Origin: Synergistaceae bacterium UBA6101
Lineage (GTDB): Bacteria; Synergistota; Synergistia; Synergistales; Synergistaceae
Direction: 5' to 3'
Assembly: GCA_002428495.1 (NCBI GenBank)
Contig: DIWR01000011.1
Span: forward strand, 88,437 to 152,436
Length of the DNA: 64,000 bases
Part shown: positions 61,473 to 64,000 of the stretch, piece by piece
How positions within the stretch are numbered: the stretch's first letter is position 1
How the letters are laid out: each line of letters starts with the position of its first letter
Notes under the pieces: generated by a model
What the model was told of the DNA's origin: nothing
The model's input: the letters and a program-made list of their open reading frames with translations, nothing else
The model's database searches: none
Position numbers and translations under genes: made by a program

Positions 61473-62473
61473 TGCGCACCACCTCTGGCTATTTCTTCTC
61501 TGATCCTTCCAACACCGTTATGCTCTGCAAAATTTGCTGCTCCAAGTATCGCGTATGATATTGCCTTACTTTTTGAGCGCCCGTGTACTTTGATCACAGT
61601 CCCGTTTACACCAAGTACCGGAGATCCTCCTGCTTTTTCCCAGTCGAACCTTCCAAGCACCCTCTTCATTGCAGTCCACATAAATAAAAGTCCCACCTTG
61701 GGCAGCAAATGGTTGGCATATTCTTCCTTAAACTGGTCTTTCAGCAGTTCTCCCAGCCCCTCTCCGAATTTGATAACGACATTCCCTGTAAAACCGTCGC
61801 AGATTATTACGTCAGATATGCCGTTTGGTATATCGTTCGCTTCGGCGTATCCCTGGTAATTCAGATCGCTGTTTTCTATCAGCTGCCTTGCGGCAGATAT
61901 AACTTCGTCCCCCTTTGTCAGTTCCTCGCCCATGTTCAGTAGGCGAACAGAGGGATTTTCAACATTCCTGAAGAGCTTCATGTATATGGATCCCATCTGG
62001 GCAAACTGGAAAAGGTTTATCGGTTTGCACCTCACTGTGCCCCCTACATCCATCAGCAGAGTCGGTCTGTTCAGGACCGGAAGCATTGCCCCCAGGCCAG
62101 GCCTATCTATTCCAGGGATGCGCCCAAGAAGGATAACACCTCCCGCAGCGATCGCCCCTGTGTTGCCGGATGATACGATACCTGCCGCCTCCCCTGATCG
62201 GACCATTTCAAACCCTATGACCAGGCTCGAATTCTTTTTTCTTCTGATGGAGATCGAAGGAGAGTCTCCGCCGTTTATCACTTCGTTCGCGGGAACTATG
62301 CTCAGCCTCGAACGGACGTTTTTTTCTGCTTTTTCTATTATCGGTTTAATTTTTTCGCTGTCACCGATCAGCGCAACGGAAAGATGCGGCTGGTCGCGAC
62401 AGGCGAGAATGGCGGCGTTGCACGGCTCCAGCGGAGCGTGGTCCCCTCCCATTGCATCAAGTGCTATCAGCAT
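61469..62473 (-). CDS. plsX: Phosphate acyltransferase PlsX
   Basis: PlsX converts acyl-ACP to acyl-phosphate for phospholipid synthesis. The 334-residue protein starts MLIALDAMGGDHAPLEP and has VSSGNTGAIAAGGVILLGRI and CDGFTGNVVIKFGEG. GGAGGCGAAAAT precedes the ATG. The plsY partner is not in the window. Confidence 0.97.
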   Translation of the reverse strand: MLIALDAMGGDHAPLEPCNAAILACRDQPHLSVALIGDSEKIKPIIEKAEKNVRSRLSIVPANEVINGGDSPSISIRRKKNSSLVIGFEMVRSGEAAGIVSSGNTGAIAAGGVILLGRIPGIDRPGLGAMLPVLNRPTLLMDVGGTVRCKPINLFQFAQMGSIYMKLFRNVENPSVRLLNMGEELTKGDEVISAARQLIENSDLNYQGYAEANDIPNGISDVIICDGFTGNVVIKFGEGLGELLKDQFKEEYANHLLPKVGLLFMWTAMKRVLGRFDWEKAGGSPVLGVNGTVIKVHGRSKSKAISYAILGAANFAEHNGVGRIREEIARGGAQ

Positions 62474-62487
62474 ATTTTCGCCTCCAT

Positions 62488-63057
62488 TTAAGCTAGCTCC
62501 TCTGAATTCTTGGCGACTACAACAAATCTTCCGACAAATACTTCCCTGTCGCCGACCCGTGTATGCACACTGACGACATATTTGTCTCCCTTGTAAGTCC
62601 CCACTTTGGATCTTGCAAGTATCCTTTCTCCGACGAAAGCCGCTCGGCGGTACCTCAGCCTTGCGGATCCTACTACTACCATTTCCCTGTCGATCGTTGC
62701 TATTGCCAGAGTTGCAGCCTGGGCGTAAATATAATAATCACCAACAAGGTTCGTATGTCTGAACGCCATATCCCTGGTCGTGTTCAACACAGAAAGAGCC
62801 CATCCGTCAGGTTCCAGTTCAAGAAGTTCGCCGACCACTTCTTCTGCCCTTAAAGATTTGAGTCTGCTGGTCGCCTGCTCGGCCATTGTCCGCATTCTTT
62901 CCCTCAGCTCAGGTATAGAGAGAAGGCCGCGATCAAGACGCACCGTACTCATGCTCACTCCAAGGGAAGCAGCTATCTCTTCGTCCGTCATGAGAGGGTT
63001 AGTGGATATCAGCTCTATAAGCTGTCTGTGCCTTTGCTTTTTCAGTTCTGAACGCAA
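62488..63057 (-). CDS. fapR: FapR, malonyl-CoA-responsive repressor of lipid synthesis
   Basis: FapR represses fatty-acid and phospholipid genes and is released by malonyl-CoA. The 189-residue protein has an N-terminal DeoR-like helix-turn-helix (HRQLIELISTNPLMTDEEIA then SLGVSMSTVRLDR). The C-terminal hotdog fold has FRHTNLVGDYYIYAQAATLA and SARLRYRRAAFVGERILARS. It is first in the plsX-fab operon it probably controls. It is best known from Firmicutes; here it supports a shared or transferred lipid-control system. Confidence 0.95.
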   Translation of the reverse strand: MRSELKKQRHRQLIELISTNPLMTDEEIAASLGVSMSTVRLDRGLLSIPELRERMRTMAEQATSRLKSLRAEEVVGELLELEPDGWALSVLNTTRDMAFRHTNLVGDYYIYAQAATLAIATIDREMVVVGSARLRYRRAAFVGERILARSKVGTYKGDKYVVSVHTRVGDREVFVGRFVVVAKNSEELA

Positions 63058-63106
63058 AATGGCATCTCCCGTAAAAAGTAATTGTTAGCAGGTCATAACA
63101 CCAGAC

Positions 63107-63135
63107 AAGATATTACAGAATTCAAAAGTTGTCAA
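63107..63135 (-). promoter_or_regulatory. fapR-plsX-fab operon promoter
   Basis: TTGACA (63130-63135) and TATCTT (63107-63112) are 17 bp apart on the minus strand, a strong -35 with a moderate -10. Start is predicted near 63100, giving a 43-nt leader. The stretch 63084-63100 (TTATGACCTGCTAACAA on the minus strand) partly resembles the FapR operator dyad but is not a good match. Confidence 0.7.
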
Positions 63136-63149
63136 TAGGATATTACAGA
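63109..63149. repeat. Paired 11-bp direct repeats flanking the fapR -35 box
   Basis: GATATTACAGA (plus strand) occurs at 63109-63119 and 63139-63149, exactly 30 bp apart, about three helical turns. One copy overlaps the -10/spacer and the other lies just upstream of the -35. The layout suggests a same-face DNA-binding site pair for a regulator. The binding protein is unknown; FapR operators are normally inverted repeats. Confidence 0.8.
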
Positions 63150-63228
63150 CCGCCTAAAATTTTTATGAAGGCTCGATAAATCTGTTACCATAGAGCTGGC
63201 CCGGATTTTGTCTACGGGTCCATAATAT

Positions 63229-63268
63229 AAGATCCGGAGCAATGGGATAACCCTTTGCTCCGGATCTT
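63229..63268 (-). promoter_or_regulatory. Long hairpin between rpmF and fapR
   Basis: A 14-bp perfect stem (AAGATCCGGAGCAA pairing 63255-63268 with 63229-63242) carries an inner GGG/CCC stem with an ATAA loop. On the minus strand it begins 14 nt after the rpmF stop. No T-run follows in either direction, so simple termination is doubtful. A second stem (GGCCCG with CGGGTC, about 63197-63220) lies just downstream. These may protect or process the rpmF mRNA end. Confidence 0.6.
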
Positions 63269-63282
63269 CGGAAGGCATATCA

Positions 63283-63489
63283 CTAGTCTTTAGCAGCCGC
63301 AGAGGCTTCTGAAACCTTTATTACCTGACGTCCTTTGTAGTAACCGCATGCAGGGCAGGCTTTGTATGTCTCTATCATCTCACCGCAGTGGGTGCAGGCC
63401 GTAAGACTGGGTCCTGAAAGAGCACCAAGCCACTGTGCTTTACGGTTGTGTGTACGGGAGTGGGATACTCGCCTTTTTGGAGTTGCCAT
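63283..63489 (-). CDS. rpmF: 50S ribosomal protein L32
   Basis: L32 is a small ribosomal protein of 68 residues. It begins with the typical MATPKRRVSHSRTHNRKAQW and has a zinc ribbon of C32, C35, C45 and C48. The full zinc set marks the C+ paralogue. It follows the DUF177 gene, the standard pair in most bacteria. Confidence 0.97.
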   Translation of the reverse strand: MATPKRRVSHSRTHNRKAQWLGALSGPSLTACTHCGEMIETYKACPACGYYKGRQVIKVSEASAAAKD

Positions 63490-63563
63490 TATTTGTTCCC
63501 CCCTTAAATCTTCGGCGAAAATGTCGCCTGTGCAATTCTATCACTTTTTTGCTTTTTATGCAG

Positions 63564-64000
63564 TCAGCTATTTCCCTGTTCTTTCTGCACTAAAGATCTC
63601 AGGACTTCAAAACGCGGATCCCCCTCTTCATCACTACACGTGCATGAAGAGGTGTTCAGGTCAGCGCCGCATTTTGGACAAAGTCCCCTGCACTCTTCAG
63701 AACAGAGAGGCGCAGTTGGAAGGAGTGTTATCATTACCTCCCACAACAGTGGTCCCAGGTCGATCTCATCCTCCCATGAATCAAGGATCATGAGTTCTTC
63801 GTCTCCATCTGTTTCATAATCAGGATCGGCTTTTTTATCCTCTTCTTTGTCCAGAGAGAAAAGATACCTTAATTCCCCCTCAATTGCAACCCCTGCCGGC
63901 CCAAGACATCTTGAGCATGGTACAGTGACGCTTCCGGATACTGATATTATCGTAATTATCCTGCCCTCAGCCCTGTAGGCCTCAACTTCGACCTGAAGCG
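63564..64000 (-). CDS. DUF177/YceD family protein, C-terminal part (cut by window edge)
   Basis: Reading the frame to the window edge gives about 145 residues without a start. It shows VTVPCSRCLGPAGVAIEG and later LLPTAPLCSEECRGLCPKCG and CTCSDEEGDPRFEVLRSLV. These cysteine-rich blocks are the DUF177 (YceD) signature; the family helps 23S rRNA accumulation. An internal ATG at 63791 should not be taken as the start because conserved family sequence continues upstream of it. The N-terminus lies beyond position 64000. Confidence 0.9.
   Translation of the reverse strand, partial: LQVEVEAYRAEGRIITIISVSGSVTVPCSRCLGPAGVAIEGELRYLFSLDKEEDKKADPDYETDGDEELMILDSWEDEIDLGPLLWEVMITLLPTAPLCSEECRGLCPKCGADLNTSSCTCSDEEGDPRFEVLRSLVQKEQGNS

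Noticed and set aside
1..64000. CRISPR arrays, insertion sequences, prophage or defence islands
   Set aside because: No regularly spaced repeats, transposase, integrase or phage genes were seen; the window is core housekeeping DNA.

Overview
The window is 64 kb of dense core-genome DNA. All confidently called genes lie on the minus strand, so transcription runs from high to low coordinates. The gene content suggests a diderm anaerobe. LptA/LptB-type LPS transport, MurJ and a Min/Mre/RodA/PBP2 shape module sit beside traits common in Firmicutes-like lineages: FapR, PyrR attenuation, FabK, CIRCE, Rex, strong AGGAGG ribosome-binding sites and many TTG/GTG starts. This mix fits Synergistota best. 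That is an inference from gene content and order; the genus cannot be named from the sequence alone. I see no insertion sequence, prophage, CRISPR array or rRNA.

Reading in transcription order, from the right edge: a truncated DUF177/YceD gene and rpmF; the fatty-acid cluster fapR-plsX-fabH-fabK-fabD-fabG-acpP-fabF ending with rnc and a terminator (63.1-55.5 kb); a pyrimidine operon pyrR-pyrB-pyrC-pyrF-pyrE with its own promoter and leader terminator. This continues with close spacing into an unknown exported protein, lptA, lptB, murJ, an unknown lipoprotein, a 58-codon zinc-ribbon gene and tsaD (55.3-44.9 kb). Next come a CIRCE-controlled groES-groEL operon, guaA, larB, an AI-2E family permease, a MobB-like P-loop protein, the membrane pyrophosphatase hppA, dnaG-rpoD, an S4-domain gene with eno, and rex-yajC-secD-secF (44.6-27.4 kb).

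The last third runs lapA-recJ-relA/spoT-dtd-MBL hydrolase-radC-mreBCD-PBP2-minCDE-rodA, then a radical SAM/DUF2344/RNase G trio, smc, trmN6-like, rsmI, metG, tatD, tgt and tsaC. The left edge cuts a tRNA gene, probably tRNA-Pro, whose -35 box overlaps the tsaC stop codon.

Many genes are translationally coupled through 1-8 nt overlaps. The more unusual observations are regulatory or small: a perfect 16-bp tandem repeat next to the hppA promoter, paired direct repeats flanking the fapR -35 box, large hairpins between rpmF/fapR and acpP/fabF, a pyr operon lacking carAB/pyrDK with an unexplained gap at that point, the small zinc-ribbon gene coupled to tsaD, and one possible plus-strand micro-ORF. 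I found no clearly new multi-gene system.
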